From positions 186,001 through 250,000 of the forward strand of contig NZ_QKLW01000001.1 in the NCBI RefSeq assembly GCF_003208215.1: a stretch of DNA of 64,000 nucleotides, in the 5' to 3' direction. Positions within the stretch are counted from its first letter, which is position 1. Each line of letters begins with the position of its first letter. A program made the translations under genes and the position numbers. Under the pieces are notes generated by a model that saw only the letters and a list, made by a program, of their open reading frames with translations, was not told where the DNA came from and ran no database searches. Positions 34,385 through 43,885 of this stretch are shown here, in pieces. This stretch comes from Marinomonas alcarazii (GTDB lineage Bacteria > Pseudomonadota > Gammaproteobacteria > Pseudomonadales > Marinomonadaceae).

Positions 34385-35374
34385 CTATGCCAATTGCCTT
34401 GTTCCACTGCTGTCGCTTTGGTGGTGCAGTAAGTTGTCGACCGTTGTTTCGGCGATGTGGTTCAGCGCTTCGATAGTGAAGTAGCCTTGATGCCCAGTGA
34501 CGACGACGTTAGGGAAGGTGAGCATGAGTTGGAAGACGCTGTCTTGGATGATGTGGGATGACATGTCTTCGAAGAAGATTTTGTTTTCTTGCTCGTACAC
34601 GTCTAAACCCAGATAACCAATTTTTCCACTGTAAAGTGCGTCAATGGCTTCTTGTGCGTGGACCAATGCGCCTCGGCTGGTGTTGATAATCATCACACCG
34701 TCTTTCATCTTTTCTAAGCTGTCTTTATTGATTAAGTGATGAGTCGAAGGGTTCAAAGGACAATGCAGGCTGATGATGTCGCTTTCTTGGTAGATTTCAT
34801 CGAGTGTGATGTATTGGCAACCTAGGTCGATAAGTGCTTGTGACGGATATAAGTCATAACACAACACCTTGCAGCCAAAGCCTTTCATGATGCGACAAAA
34901 TGCTGCGCCGATTCGTCCTGTGCCGATACAGCCAACGGTTTTCCCTTCAAGGTTGAAGCCCATGAGCCCTTCAAGGGCAAAGTTGCCTTCTTTTACGCGA
35001 TGATAGGCGCGATGCGTTTTGCGGTTTAACGTCATGATAAGTGCCACGGCGTGTTCAGCAACGGAGGTTGGGCTGTAATCTGGGACATGAAATACCTTGA
35101 TGCCTTCCGCTTTTGCTGCGTCTAGATCGACGTTATTGAATCCAGCACAACGCAGGGCGATGGTTTTTACACCTTGTTGCTTTAAAAGGTGAATGACTTC
35201 GGCATTAACATCGTCGTTAACGAAGCAAGATACCGCATCAAAACCTTTTACTAGGCTAATGGTTTCCATGCTGAGTCTACTTTCGAAGTAGCTCATGGAC
35301 ATGTTTTTATGCTCCGCGTAGGAGGATAAGGTTCTTTTGTCGTAGGGCTTGCAAGAAAAAACAGCAATATTCAT
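34385..35374 (-). CDS. ldhA: D-lactate dehydrogenase (fermentative, NAD)
   Basis: A 329-residue D-2-hydroxyacid dehydrogenase matching E. coli LdhA across its length: Ala-Val-Phe-Ser-Cys-Lys-Pro-Tyr-Asp-Lys at the start, Ala-Leu-Arg-Cys-Ala-Gly-Phe-Asn-Asn-Val-Asp-Leu, the NAD motif Gly-Thr-Gly-Arg-Ile-Gly-Ala-Ala, Asn-Thr-Ser-Arg-Gly-Ala-Leu-Val with the substrate Arg, and Thr-Gly-His-Gln-Gly-Tyr with the catalytic His. It reduces pyruvate to D-lactate. It stands alone, divergent from the large sensor kinase. Confidence 0.93.
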   Translation of the reverse strand: MNIAVFSCKPYDKRTLSSYAEHKNMSMSYFESRLSMETISLVKGFDAVSCFVNDDVNAEVIHLLKQQGVKTIALRCAGFNNVDLDAAKAEGIKVFHVPDYSPTSVAEHAVALIMTLNRKTHRAYHRVKEGNFALEGLMGFNLEGKTVGCIGTGRIGAAFCRIMKGFGCKVLCYDLYPSQALIDLGCQYITLDEIYQESDIISLHCPLNPSTHHLINKDSLEKMKDGVMIINTSRGALVHAQEAIDALYSGKIGYLGLDVYEQENKIFFEDMSSHIIQDSVFQLMLTFPNVVVTGHQGYFTIEALNHIAETTVDNLLHHQSDSSGTRQLA

Positions 35375-35693
35375 GAAAGTCGATCCTGTCGTTTTATTTG
35401 AGAAGAAAACGCGCCTAAATAGTGTGAAAAGGATAACGTAAAATTATGCGAGTTGCTTTGTTTGTGGAATAAACATTGATTCAAGACAATAAAACGCCTA
35501 AGTGCTTTGTATGGTTTTACCTGTTTTTCAACGATAATTTATCTGAGATAACCCATGTTTTATTTTGTGTTTTTGGTGGTAATTTTCTCAATATAAGTTA
35601 TTAATTAACTTGCAACTTATTGTTGCTGTATTTGATTATTCGCTTCTGTGGTTTTATCCAAGCATGAGGTGAGTTTGTGGCCCGGAGGCATAA
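35375..35693. other. Gene-free region between ldhA and the sensor kinase
   Basis: About 320 bases with no coding sign. One inverted repeat, AAGTTA-TTAAT-TAACTT (35595-35611), and a CGGAGG ribosome-binding site (35683-35688) for the GTG start of the kinase are the only notable elements. Confidence 0.5.
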
Positions 35694-38600
35694 GTGCAAA
35701 GAGTATCATTTGAGTCTATTTTTAATCGCTGGGTTCTTATTACGTTATTGCTGACGATCACTGTTGCTCTTGCTATTGCTTACAAAGTTCATGAAGACAA
35801 CAAAGTACAGATTAATAAAGCGGCTTTAGAGGCAGCGAATACTCTACAACGGGAAGTACAGACTCGCATTGAGCTTTATCAATATGGCTTGCGAGGAGCC
35901 AGAGGGGCAATACTAACTACGGGTGAGAATTTGATTACTCGCAAGATTTTCACTCTGTACAGTTTAAGTCGTGATGTTGATGTTGAGTTTCCTGGCGCTA
36001 GGGGCTTTGGTTTTATTCGTCGCGTAACACCATCAGAAGAAAGTGCCTTTGTTGATCGTGCGCGTAAAGATGGCTGGCCTGAGTTTTCTGTTAAGTCACT
36101 AAACCCCAATTTTAACGAACGATACATTATTCAATATATCGAGCCTGTTGATCGAAATCGCCAAGCGGTGGGTTTGGATATTGCCTCTGAAAAAAACCGG
36201 CGCGAAGCCGCAGCGTCTGCTTTGTATTCAGGAGAAGTTCGTTTAACAGGTCCAATCACTTTAGTGCAAGCGACAGGTAAGCCGCAACAGTCCTTTCTTA
36301 TTCTTATGCCCATTTATCATGGCGGCCGCACGCCTTTGACACAAGCAGAGCGTCTACAGAAGGGTTTTGGGTGGAGCTATGCCCCTCTGATAATGGGTGA
36401 GGTGTTGAGTGGTTTGCCAGTAGATGTTGAAAAGCTTCATTATGAACTTTGGGACATTACGGATTTGGACGAACCTGTTCAATTCTACGGCAGCAGTGTA
36501 TCGGGCGTGGCGGGTTATGAACAGGTCCAAACAACAAAGGTATATGGGCGTGAATGGAGAAGCGTATTAAGAGTCACGCCTGCATTCATTCAATCGTTGC
36601 GTTTACCCAGCCCGGTTGATTTTTTGTCGATTGGGTTATTAATCAGTTTATTACTGACAGTTGTTGTGGTTGTTATACGTCTGTATATCTTGCGAAATCG
36701 AGAGGTGATGACACACCAAGCTAGAATTTCGGCCGTTGTTGAAAGCTCCGCAGATGGTATTGTTAGCTCAAATATGGACGGAGAGGTGGTCAGCTGGAAT
36801 AGCGGCGCAGAACGAATTTTAGGCTACTCCAAGGAGGAAGCGATAGGTAAGAATGTGGTGGAGTTGCTTGTGCCCAATGAACTTCGATTTGAGGCTTTGA
36901 AGGCTATTGCGACTTTAAAAGAGAGTAAGGAGCCTAAATCCATTGAGACGCGAAGAACCACCAAGTCTGGTACAGAGATTCCAGTGTCTATTACTTTATC
37001 GCCTATATTAGATGCAAATAAAAAGGTTGTCGGTGTTTCAAAAAGTATTCGTGATATTTCAGAGCGTAAAAAAGCGGAAGCCAAAATTTTTGAATTGAAT
37101 AGCAATTTAGAGAGCCAAGTAAAGGCGAGAACGGCTGAGCTAAGAGAGCTAAATTTATTGTTAAGTGATGTTTTAAATGCTTCTTCAGAAGTGTCTATTA
37201 TTGCGACAGATTTGAACGGTGTGATTAAGTTATTTAATAAAGGGGCTGAGCGCATGCTGGGCTATGCGGCTGATGAGGTTGTCGGTAAGCTGGCGCCTGT
37301 TGGCTTCCATGACGAAATAGAAATCGACAAACATCGTATTGACATATTCGAGGCAACAGGTGAAACGGTTTCTGACTCCCTAGATGTACTGATTCACCAC
37401 GCTTTACAAGGCGATTTCGAAAGCAAAGAATGGACCTATATACACAAAGACGGCAGTACACGTCCGGTCTCTTTGGTTGTCACTCTGATGAAAGACGGTG
37501 ATAACAACACTGTGGGGTATCTGGGGATGGCGATGGATATCACCGAGCAGAAGAGTAACCAACAGGCGTTGATATATACCAGAGACCAGTTGTTGTTAGC
37601 GGCAGAAGCGGCGCAGCTAGGTATCTGGAGTCTAAATATTGCTGATGATGTTTTGGAGTGGAGTGATTTGATGCTATCTATGTATCAATTTCCACTTTCC
37701 AAAAAAGCCGAGGGTATTACTTATGATGAGTGGTTCGATCGAGTCCATCCAGAAGATCGAGATACCGTCACCGCAGCGTTAAAAGATGTGATAGATAATA
37801 AGGGCTCTTATGATGTTGTGTTCCGCATCATATTACCGGATGGCAGTATCCGCCATATATTGGCCAGTGCTATTTTGCAGAAAGACAGCGATGGGCAGGT
37901 GATGAAAGTTACCGGCATTAATCGAGACATAACCAAAGAATATGAGTTAGAAACATGGTTACGTAAAGCCAAAGATGAAGCTATTGCGGCCAATGTCGCT
38001 AAGTCGAACTTTTTGGCAAATATGAGTCATGAAATACGCACCCCCATGAACGCGATTTTGGGTATGTTACACCTTGTAAAGCGCACGCCACTGACAAATC
38101 AGCAAGATGATTATATTTCTAAAGCGCAAATTTCTGCGAAATCATTATTGGCTTTGATCAACGACGTTTTGGATTTTTCTAAAGTCGATGCGGGTAAATT
38201 AGAGCTTGAGAAAGCACCGTTTGAAGTTGAAGCCTTGTTGTGTGAATTATCAACTGTTTTGTCTGGCAGTTCGCTCGGAAAAAATGTTGAGTTGATTTTT
38301 GATATTGATAGGGGGATTCCGGCCTTTCTTGTCGGTGACAAATTACGTCTTCTACAAATACTTATTAACCTAGTCAGTAATGCTGTGAAGTTTACTTTAG
38401 AAGGCAGTGTGGTGTTGAAAATTCAGCAACAACCAGCAGAAGCGGGTGTAGTTCGTCTAACGGTATCTGTTCAGGATACTGGCATTGGTATAGCAGAAGA
38501 CAAGTTAGACTCGATTTTTGAGGTGTTTTCGCAAGCAGAATCTTCCACTGCACGCCGCTTTGGGGGCTCAGGGTTAGGTTTGGTTATTTCGCGTCGCTTT

Positions 38601-39980
38601 GTCGAGTTAATGGGAGGCTCATTACAAGTAGAGAGTGAGTTAGGTAAGGGCAGTCGTTTTTATTTTACGGTTGATTTGCCGATATCTGATATTAAGCCGG
38701 AATTACCTTTTAATAATATATCCAGCAAGCCGTTACAGGTTTTAATTGTTGATGAAAATGTGGCAACACAAGCGATTTTCACACGGATGGCATTTGGTCT
38801 TGGGTGGACAAGTAAAAAAGCGGAATCGATTCAGGGTGCTATTGTATTGCTGAGAGAATCGCTCGCCGCAGGTGATAAGTACAATGCCATTTTACTCGAT
38901 ACGAAAACATCAGACTTTTTGGGTCAAGAAAGTATTAACGAAGTAAATTCAATCTTTCCTGATACTGACCGTGCGCCAAAAATCATTTTATTGTCTAGCG
39001 CAATAAATGATCAATTAGATAATAAATTTGAGTGTATTTCTGGGTCTTTATTAAAGCCCGCAACAGTAAGTCAATTGTCAGAAACGGTTTATCAAGCTCT
39101 TTCAGGTGATGCATCCTCGTTACCTGATCGTTTGAGTAATGATTATGGTGGCGGTAATTTAATTGGCGTGAAAGTTTTGTTGGTTGAAGATAACGCTTTC
39201 AATAGACAAGTGGCCACAGAATTGTTGGCTATTGAAGGCGCTGTTGTGACAGTGGAAGAAGGCGGTTTAGAGGGTGTTGCAACAGTACTCAATCATGATG
39301 TGGGGGCATTTGATATTGTGTTGATGGACATGCAAATGCCCGGTATTGATGGCTTAGAAGCTACGAAGCAAATACGTAAGGATACAAGGTTTGCATCGCT
39401 TCCAATTATTGCCATGACGGCCAATGTTTCAGAGTCAGACCGTCAAGCCTGCTTTAGAGCGGGGATGAATGACCATATTGCCAAGCCTCTGGATATAGAC
39501 AAAATGGTTGCCTGTATTCTTAAGCATACTAACACTCGAGATGAGCTTGTTACGCAGGAAGACGCAAAAGACTCTGTGGTTGAGCCAACCGAGAAAAGCA
39601 CCCCGACAGTTGAGTTAAGCGATTACGAGGATATTGAGTCTATTCTAAGTCGATTTGGCGGCAGCATAGAGCTTTATAACAGTGTTATCGAGGGCTTTAC
39701 TCAAGAGTCAGAGGATTTATTAGCAAAAATAGCTCAAAGCGTTGAATCCAGAGATCGGTTAGCGGCAGCAGAGACCCTCCATACTTTAAAAGGGGCGTCT
39801 TTGACTATGGGATTACAGCGTTTCGCCAGTCAGGTTTTTATATTCGAAAAAACCTTAAAAACGACAGAAGATAATGCCCTCGTAGAAGCATGTTTATCTT
39901 CCATTGATAGCACAGAATTGCGGGCTCAGTTGCAAGAAGAAATGGCTATTATTCTGCAAAAAATGAGTGGAAAAAGGTGA
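35694..39980 (+). CDS. Hybrid sensor histidine kinase (CHASE-PAS3-HisKA-HATPase-REC2-HPt)
   Basis: A 1428-residue BarA/ArcB-type hybrid kinase. Order: membrane helix near 12-30, periplasmic CHASE domain about 50-260, second helix near 312-335, PAS domains at about 345-460, 490-620 and 650-750 with a coiled coil after the first, HisKA with phospho-His779 in Met-Ser-His-Glu-Ile-Arg-Thr-Pro, and HATPase with Asp-Thr-Gly-Ile-Gly-Ile and Gly-Ser-Gly-Leu-Gly-Leu. A divergent receiver (Asp1069), a canonical receiver (Asp1212 in Leu-Met-Asp-Met-Gln-Met-Pro) and an HPt domain with His1363 (His-Thr-Leu-Lys-Gly) follow. The complete phosphorelay is in one chain; no response regulator is adjacent. CHASE domains sense small extracellular ligands. 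The start is GTG with a CGGAGG site five bases away. The PAS-chemotaxis gene follows by about 100 bases. Confidence 0.94.
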   Translation: MQRVSFESIFNRWVLITLLLTITVALAIAYKVHEDNKVQINKAALEAANTLQREVQTRIELYQYGLRGARGAILTTGENLITRKIFTLYSLSRDVDVEFPGARGFGFIRRVTPSEESAFVDRARKDGWPEFSVKSLNPNFNERYIIQYIEPVDRNRQAVGLDIASEKNRREAAASALYSGEVRLTGPITLVQATGKPQQSFLILMPIYHGGRTPLTQAERLQKGFGWSYAPLIMGEVLSGLPVDVEKLHYELWDITDLDEPVQFYGSSVSGVAGYEQVQTTKVYGREWRSVLRVTPAFIQSLRLPSPVDFLSIGLLISLLLTVVVVVIRLYILRNREVMTHQARISAVVESSADGIVSSNMDGEVVSWNSGAERILGYSKEEAIGKNVVELLVPNELRFEALKAIATLKESKEPKSIETRRTTKSGTEIPVSITLSPILDANKKVVGVSKSIRDISERKKAEAKIFELNSNLESQVKARTAELRELNLLLSDVLNASSEVSIIATDLNGVIKLFNKGAERMLGYAADEVVGKLAPVGFHDEIEIDKHRIDIFEATGETVSDSLDVLIHHALQGDFESKEWTYIHKDGSTRPVSLVVTLMKDGDNNTVGYLGMAMDITEQKSNQQALIYTRDQLLLAAEAAQLGIWSLNIADDVLEWSDLMLSMYQFPLSKKAEGITYDEWFDRVHPEDRDTVTAALKDVIDNKGSYDVVFRIILPDGSIRHILASAILQKDSDGQVMKVTGINRDITKEYELETWLRKAKDEAIAANVAKSNFLANMSHEIRTPMNAILGMLHLVKRTPLTNQQDDYISKAQISAKSLLALINDVLDFSKVDAGKLELEKAPFEVEALLCELSTVLSGSSLGKNVELIFDIDRGIPAFLVGDKLRLLQILINLVSNAVKFTLEGSVVLKIQQQPAEAGVVRLTVSVQDTGIGIAEDKLDSIFEVFSQAESSTARRFGGSGLGLVISRRFVELMGGSLQVESELGKGSRFYFTVDLPISDIKPELPFNNISSKPLQVLIVDENVATQAIFTRMAFGLGWTSKKAESIQGAIVLLRESLAAGDKYNAILLDTKTSDFLGQESINEVNSIFPDTDRAPKIILLSSAINDQLDNKFECISGSLLKPATVSQLSETVYQALSGDASSLPDRLSNDYGGGNLIGVKVLLVEDNAFNRQVATELLAIEGAVVTVEEGGLEGVATVLNHDVGAFDIVLMDMQMPGIDGLEATKQIRKDTRFASLPIIAMTANVSESDRQACFRAGMNDHIAKPLDIDKMVACILKHTNTRDELVTQEDAKDSVVEPTEKSTPTVELSDYEDIESILSRFGGSIELYNSVIEGFTQESEDLLAKIAQSVESRDRLAAAETLHTLKGASLTMGLQRFASQVFIFEKTLKTTEDNALVEACLSSIDSTELRAQLQEEMAIILQKMSGKR

Positions 39981-40083
39981 ATTATTGAAAATTTGATCTA
40001 AGCTATTTCAATAGATTGCTTGTTTCAACCAGCTTAATCTTGATAACGCTGATCTATTTATGAGCAGATTCTAGGAGAGATGA

Positions 40084-41397
40084 ATGTTTAACCGTAACTT
40101 AAAGAGTGAACTTAAGGTTATCAAGGAAGAGTTAAACTCTCTTCATCAGATAAAAGACAGCCTAGATCAAGAAATGCTGGTTATTACTCTGGATACCGAC
40201 GGGTTAGTGAAATCAGTTAATAAAATGTTCACGACAGAGCTTGGCTTTTCTAAAGAAGCGATTGTCGGAAGAAAGTTAGCAGATTTGGTGCCTGTCTACT
40301 CGCGAAAAACTGAGCATTATAAGGCGTTTATGAATGCTATAAAAGAAGTGAGACATTGGGCTGGAGCCTTGGAAATTGAAAAAGAAGACGGCTCTGAATC
40401 ATGGTTAAGAGCCGTGTTTCAGCCCATTCTTCATGGTGAAACAGGTAAGCTAAAAGAATACTCTCTATATTGTAATAACTTAACACGGACTATCACGAGC
40501 TCCCGCGAAGATGAAAATATTATAGCGGCATTGCAACGCTCTACTGCGGTGATTGAATTCGATATGAGTGGGCACATACTAGATGCAAATGAGCTTTTTT
40601 TGCGTGGTATGGGCTATAAAATCGATCAAATAAAAGGCAAGCATCACAGGATGTTTTGTACTGCTGAAGAGGCGAATTCTGATGCTTATACCGCTTTCTG
40701 GGCACGTTTAAATAAAGGCGAGTTTGTTGCCGATCGTTTTCAACGTATTGACAGTAGAGGCAATACTGTTTGGCTAGAAGCGTCATATAATCCCATTTCC
40801 GATGTACATGGCCGGTTTTACAAAGTCATTAAGTTTGCCACTCTGATTACAGATTTAGTGAATCGTGAATTGGCAGTATCAGAAGCAGCAGATATTGCTT
40901 ATGCCACCTCACAGCAAACCGATTCTAGTGCTAAAAAAGGTAATCAAGTGGTGAGTGAAACCGTGGCCGTGATGCGCCAACTATCCGAGCAAATGGCTGA
41001 AGCCGCGCAAGGGATTTCAGAATTGGATGCTCAGTCTCAATTAGTTGGTTCCATTATTGAAAGTATAAGAGGGATTGCGGATCAGACGAATTTATTAGCA
41101 CTAAATGCCGCAATTGAAGCCGCTAGAGCGGGAGAGCAAGGTCGAGGCTTCGCGGTTGTAGCAGACGAAGTTAGACAGTTGGCATCACGTACCAGCTCTG
41201 CAACAGAAGAGATTGTTGGGGTGGTTGGAAAGAACCAAGTGCTTGCCGAAAAAGCCGTTGCCCTGATTAATAAAGGCAGAGAACAAGCGCAAAAAGGGTT
41301 GGCGTTATCTAATGAAGCGGGTGAGGTTATCGTCGAAATACAAGATGGTGCTAAACGTGTTGTCGATGCTGTTGGTCAGTTTACTAATAAACTTTGA
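40084..41397 (+). CDS. Soluble PAS-PAS methyl-accepting chemotaxis transducer (BdlA-like)
   Basis: A 437-residue chemotaxis signal transducer without membrane segments: two PAS domains (about 25-135 and 145-265) followed by a receptor signalling domain with the invariant hairpin tip ([16 protein letters not shown]). The layout matches Pseudomonas BdlA, a cytoplasmic PAS receptor for biofilm dispersal, and Aer-like energy sensors lacking the membrane anchor. The signalling domain is short, with little beyond the tip hairpin. An AGGAGAG ribosome-binding site is present. Its position after the hybrid kinase suggests a shared sensory theme, but the separate site and gap allow independent expression. 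Confidence 0.9.
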   Translation: MFNRNLKSELKVIKEELNSLHQIKDSLDQEMLVITLDTDGLVKSVNKMFTTELGFSKEAIVGRKLADLVPVYSRKTEHYKAFMNAIKEVRHWAGALEIEKEDGSESWLRAVFQPILHGETGKLKEYSLYCNNLTRTITSSREDENIIAALQRSTAVIEFDMSGHILDANELFLRGMGYKIDQIKGKHHRMFCTAEEANSDAYTAFWARLNKGEFVADRFQRIDSRGNTVWLEASYNPISDVHGRFYKVIKFATLITDLVNRELAVSEAADIAYATSQQTDSSAKKGNQVVSETVAVMRQLSEQMAEAAQGISELDAQSQLVGSIIESIRGIADQTNLLALNAAIEAARAGEQGRGFAVVADEVRQLASRTSSATEEIVGVVGKNQVLAEKAVALINKGREQAQKGLALSNEAGEVIVEIQDGAKRVVDAVGQFTNKL

Positions 41398-41424
41398 TCT
41401 GTATTTAAGCAAAAGAATATTAAC

Positions 41425-41463
41425 AAAGGCCAACCTTATGGGGCGTTCAGAGTTGGCCTTTTT
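41425..41463. terminator. Terminator between PAS-chemotaxis and marR genes
   Basis: 10-bp stem AAAGGCCAAC / GTTGGCCTTT with a 17-base loop and a T-run, between convergent genes. Confidence 0.8.
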
Positions 41464-41465
41464 AA

Positions 41466-41921
41466 TTACTTAGAGAGCGTATCTAGCGTTTTTAATAGCC
41501 AATCTAATTCATTCTCACCATCAAGACGTGAAGCCATTGCTTGTTCATGTTCCATGACTCGTTGACTGATTTTAAGAAAAAACTCTTCACCATGCGGTGT
41601 CATAAAAAGAGCGTAGGATCGACGGTCATTAATGGCTGGTCTACGTTCAATAATGTCCATTTTTTCGAGCTTATCGACTGCGGCTACCATGGCAGATCGA
41701 TCATTGCCTAATGCCTGAGCGACGGCTGTTTGGGTTAGCCCTGGGTTTCGTTCAACGATCGCGGCTATGGCAAACAAGCCTGGGCTGATACCAAGATCTG
41801 AACAGACCTCAGAAAATTTTGTGAAGAAATTCATTTGTGCGCGACGTAAGCGATAACCAACCAAGTTATTGAGTATGCCAAAGTCTACGGGTTGGTCTAT
41901 TTTTTTTGTGTCGTTAGCCAT
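41466..41921 (-). CDS. MarR-family regulator
   Basis: A 151-residue MarR regulator with the winged helix-turn-helix at about residues 50-110 (Leu-Thr-Gln-Thr-Ala-Val-Ala-Gln-Ala-Leu-Gly-Asn-Asp-Arg-Ser-Ala-Met, then Arg-Arg-Pro-Ala-Ile-Asn-Asp-Arg-Arg-Ser-Tyr in the wing). MarR proteins such as CouR, FerC and BadR repress hydroxycinnamate or aromatic-acid genes and are released by the CoA ester or acid. It lies next to the TRAP transporter and the beta-oxidation genes. A 16-bp sequence in its own promoter (41955-41970) recurs in the divergent promoter at 45159-45174, consistent with joint control. Confidence 0.88.
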   Translation of the reverse strand: MANDTKKIDQPVDFGILNNLVGYRLRRAQMNFFTKFSEVCSDLGISPGLFAIAAIVERNPGLTQTAVAQALGNDRSAMVAAVDKLEKMDIIERRPAINDRRSYALFMTPHGEEFFLKISQRVMEHEQAMASRLDGENELDWLLKTLDTLSK

Positions 41922-41954
41922 GAGTGTCTCAGTTCTTAGTCGAATAATCCGTTA

Positions 41955-41970
41955 TTGTAATATAAAACAT
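41955..41970. promoter_or_regulatory. MarR operator candidate, marR promoter copy
   Basis: TTGTAATATAAAACAT, 34 bases upstream of the marR start. It matches the element at 45159-45174 at 14 of 16 positions. The position suits autorepression. Confidence 0.55.
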
Positions 41971-42007
41971 GAGTTTGGTGTGAGTCTAAACTATTGGGGA
42001 TTATATC

Positions 42008-42045
42008 AAAAAGGCGTAGGTGCAATGTGCACCTACGCCTTTTTT
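42008..42045. terminator. Terminator of the TRAP operon
   Basis: Near-perfect stem AAAAAGGCGTAGGTGCA / TGCACCTACGCCTTTTT with an ATG loop, directly after the TRAP large-permease stop codon on the minus strand. Confidence 0.92.
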
Positions 42046-42046
42046 A

Positions 42047-43366
42047 TTACCCTATTAAGTGAACGAGTCCGAGGGTAATACTAGGGAAGAGTATAAGTAA
42101 TGCGACCCTAATAAAGTCTGAGATTAGGAAAGGAATAACCCCTTTGAAGCAATCTTTGAGCTTTAGGGCATCATCGAACGATTTTATAATAAATACGTTC
42201 ATACCGACGGGTGGTGTGATTAGCCCCACTTCTACAACGATCAAGGCTAAGATACCAAACCAAAGTCCTAAGTCTGCTTGCGGTATGCCAAAATCCATCG
42301 CCATTATCATGGGGAAGTAAATTGGAATTGTCAGCAAGATCATTGCTAAGCTGTCTAAGAAACAGCCCATAACCAAATAGGTAAGCAGCATGCAGACCAA
42401 TATGGTATATGGCGACAAACCGGAATTTTGTATAAGTTCAACCCCTAAATCCGGCAAGCGGGACAAAGCAATAAAGACACTAAAAAGGTCTGCGCCTAGC
42501 ACAATGAAAAAAATCATTGCAGAGGATACAGCGGTCCGTATTAAGCAAACCAATAGGCCATCCATTCGCATTTTGCCATGAGTAAAGGCAAGAATGGCGG
42601 TTAAAATGACACCAACGGAAGCGGCTTCTGTTGGGGTGAAGATCCCCATGTAGATACCGCCCAATACGATCAAGAAGATTGTCGTGATGTGCCAAACATC
42701 TTTGGTTGATTTGATTTTCTGGGCAAATGTCGTTTTTGGGCCACGAGGGCCTGCATCAGGGAAAATTCGTACATAAACCGCAATAGCAAGAATGTAACCA
42801 CCAGCGGCTAAAAAGCCCGGAACGAAGGCGGCAATAAACATTTTTGAGATATTCTGTTCGGTCAGTACGGCGAAAATAATCAGCACCATGGAAGGTGGGA
42901 TCAATATGCCTAACGTTCCGCCAGCTGCCAACGCACCAGCCGCTAAACTGCCAGAATATTTCAGGCGTTTCATTTCTGGTAAGGCAACCTTGCCCATAGT
43001 TGAGGCCGTGGCTAAAGACGAACCACAAATAGCGCCAAAGGCGGCACAGCCTGCAATCGCTGCCATGGCAATACCGCCACGTTGGCGACCAATCCAGGTG
43101 TTACAGGTGCGGAATAGTTCCGCGGTGATACCAGATCGTGTTGCTAATTCGCCCATTAATAAAAAGAGTGGAACAACAGAAAGGTCGTAAGTGGAAAATT
43201 TTGCGACCGGCGCAGTGCCCAAATATTCTAAAAGGGAAGGTACACCACCAATAAGAGCGTAACCAACAGCACCACAAACCAACATAGTTAAGGCGATAGG
43301 AATACGAATACTCATCAGAACCAGCAGTACAGCCATCATTAAAAAGGCCAGTTCTACATTACTCAT
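42047..43366 (-). CDS. TRAP transporter large permease (DctM family)
   Basis: A 439-residue twelve-helix TRAP permease. Family marks include Gly-Glu-Leu-Ala-Thr-Arg-Ser-Gly-Ile near the first re-entrant region, Pro-Pro-Ser-Met-Val-Leu-Ile-Ile and Gly-Ile-Phe-Thr-Pro-Thr-Glu-Ala-Ala-Ser-Val-Gly. It forms the sodium-coupled translocation pathway with the small DctQ-type subunit. The start at 43366 is set by a GGAGGT ribosome-binding site and overlaps the DctQ stop by eight bases (ATGAGTAA), so translation is coupled. The substrate is probably an aromatic or hydroxycinnamic acid, judging from neighbours. Confidence 0.95.
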   Translation of the reverse strand: MSNVELAFLMMAVLLVLMSIRIPIALTMLVCGAVGYALIGGVPSLLEYLGTAPVAKFSTYDLSVVPLFLLMGELATRSGITAELFRTCNTWIGRQRGGIAMAAIAGCAAFGAICGSSLATASTMGKVALPEMKRLKYSGSLAAGALAAGGTLGILIPPSMVLIIFAVLTEQNISKMFIAAFVPGFLAAGGYILAIAVYVRIFPDAGPRGPKTTFAQKIKSTKDVWHITTIFLIVLGGIYMGIFTPTEAASVGVILTAILAFTHGKMRMDGLLVCLIRTAVSSAMIFFIVLGADLFSVFIALSRLPDLGVELIQNSGLSPYTILVCMLLTYLVMGCFLDSLAMILLTIPIYFPMIMAMDFGIPQADLGLWFGILALIVVEVGLITPPVGMNVFIIKSFDDALKLKDCFKGVIPFLISDFIRVALLILFPSITLGLVHLIG

Positions 43367-43862
43367 GATTACCTCCACACAAGGTGGTAGACAGCTTATA
43401 AAGACCACATAGGCCACAAAGTATCATGGATACAACGCCTACAATAAAGGTCCACCAAGTCGGCAACTCTAGAAGCATACTTTGTTCTAAATACTCCTTT
43501 GCCTCTAAGCCGCTTAGGCTCATACGATAGGCAAAAACAAAGGCCACTATGGTGAAAACTACGTCACTGAAGGTATCTAAAAACCGTAAAGTGCTTGGTT
43601 TGCAGTTTGCGGTAAAGAGGTCGACGATGACATGGCCCTTGCGCAAATAGCATTCGGGTAAAAAAAGAAATACGGCCATTGCCAGACCCATTTCGGTAAT
43701 TTCATAATCGCCTACTATTGATTGCCCTATGGTTGACCTACCAATGATACTGGTGACGGTTATCGCCGCCAGTATCAACATGATAAAGCCACCCGTTAGC
43801 GCAAATAGAGACGATACGCGACCTAGATAAGATCGGTGTATATCTGCATTAAATTTGATCAT
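43359..43862 (-). CDS. TRAP transporter small permease (DctQ family)
   Basis: A 167-residue four-helix TRAP subunit. It has the family pattern Val-Gly-Asp-Tyr-Glu-Ile-Thr-Glu after the first helices and Arg-Lys-Gly-His-Val-Ile-Val-Asp-Leu-Phe. It links the periplasmic binding protein to the large permease. It lies between them, 23 bases after the binding-protein gene. Confidence 0.92.
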   Translation of the reverse strand: MIKFNADIHRSYLGRVSSLFALTGGFIMLILAAITVTSIIGRSTIGQSIVGDYEITEMGLAMAVFLFLPECYLRKGHVIVDLFTANCKPSTLRFLDTFSDVVFTIVAFVFAYRMSLSGLEAKEYLEQSMLLELPTWWTFIVGVVSMILCGLCGLYKLSTTLCGGNHE

Positions 43863-43885
43863 GCTAACTTATCCGATTGGCTGGC

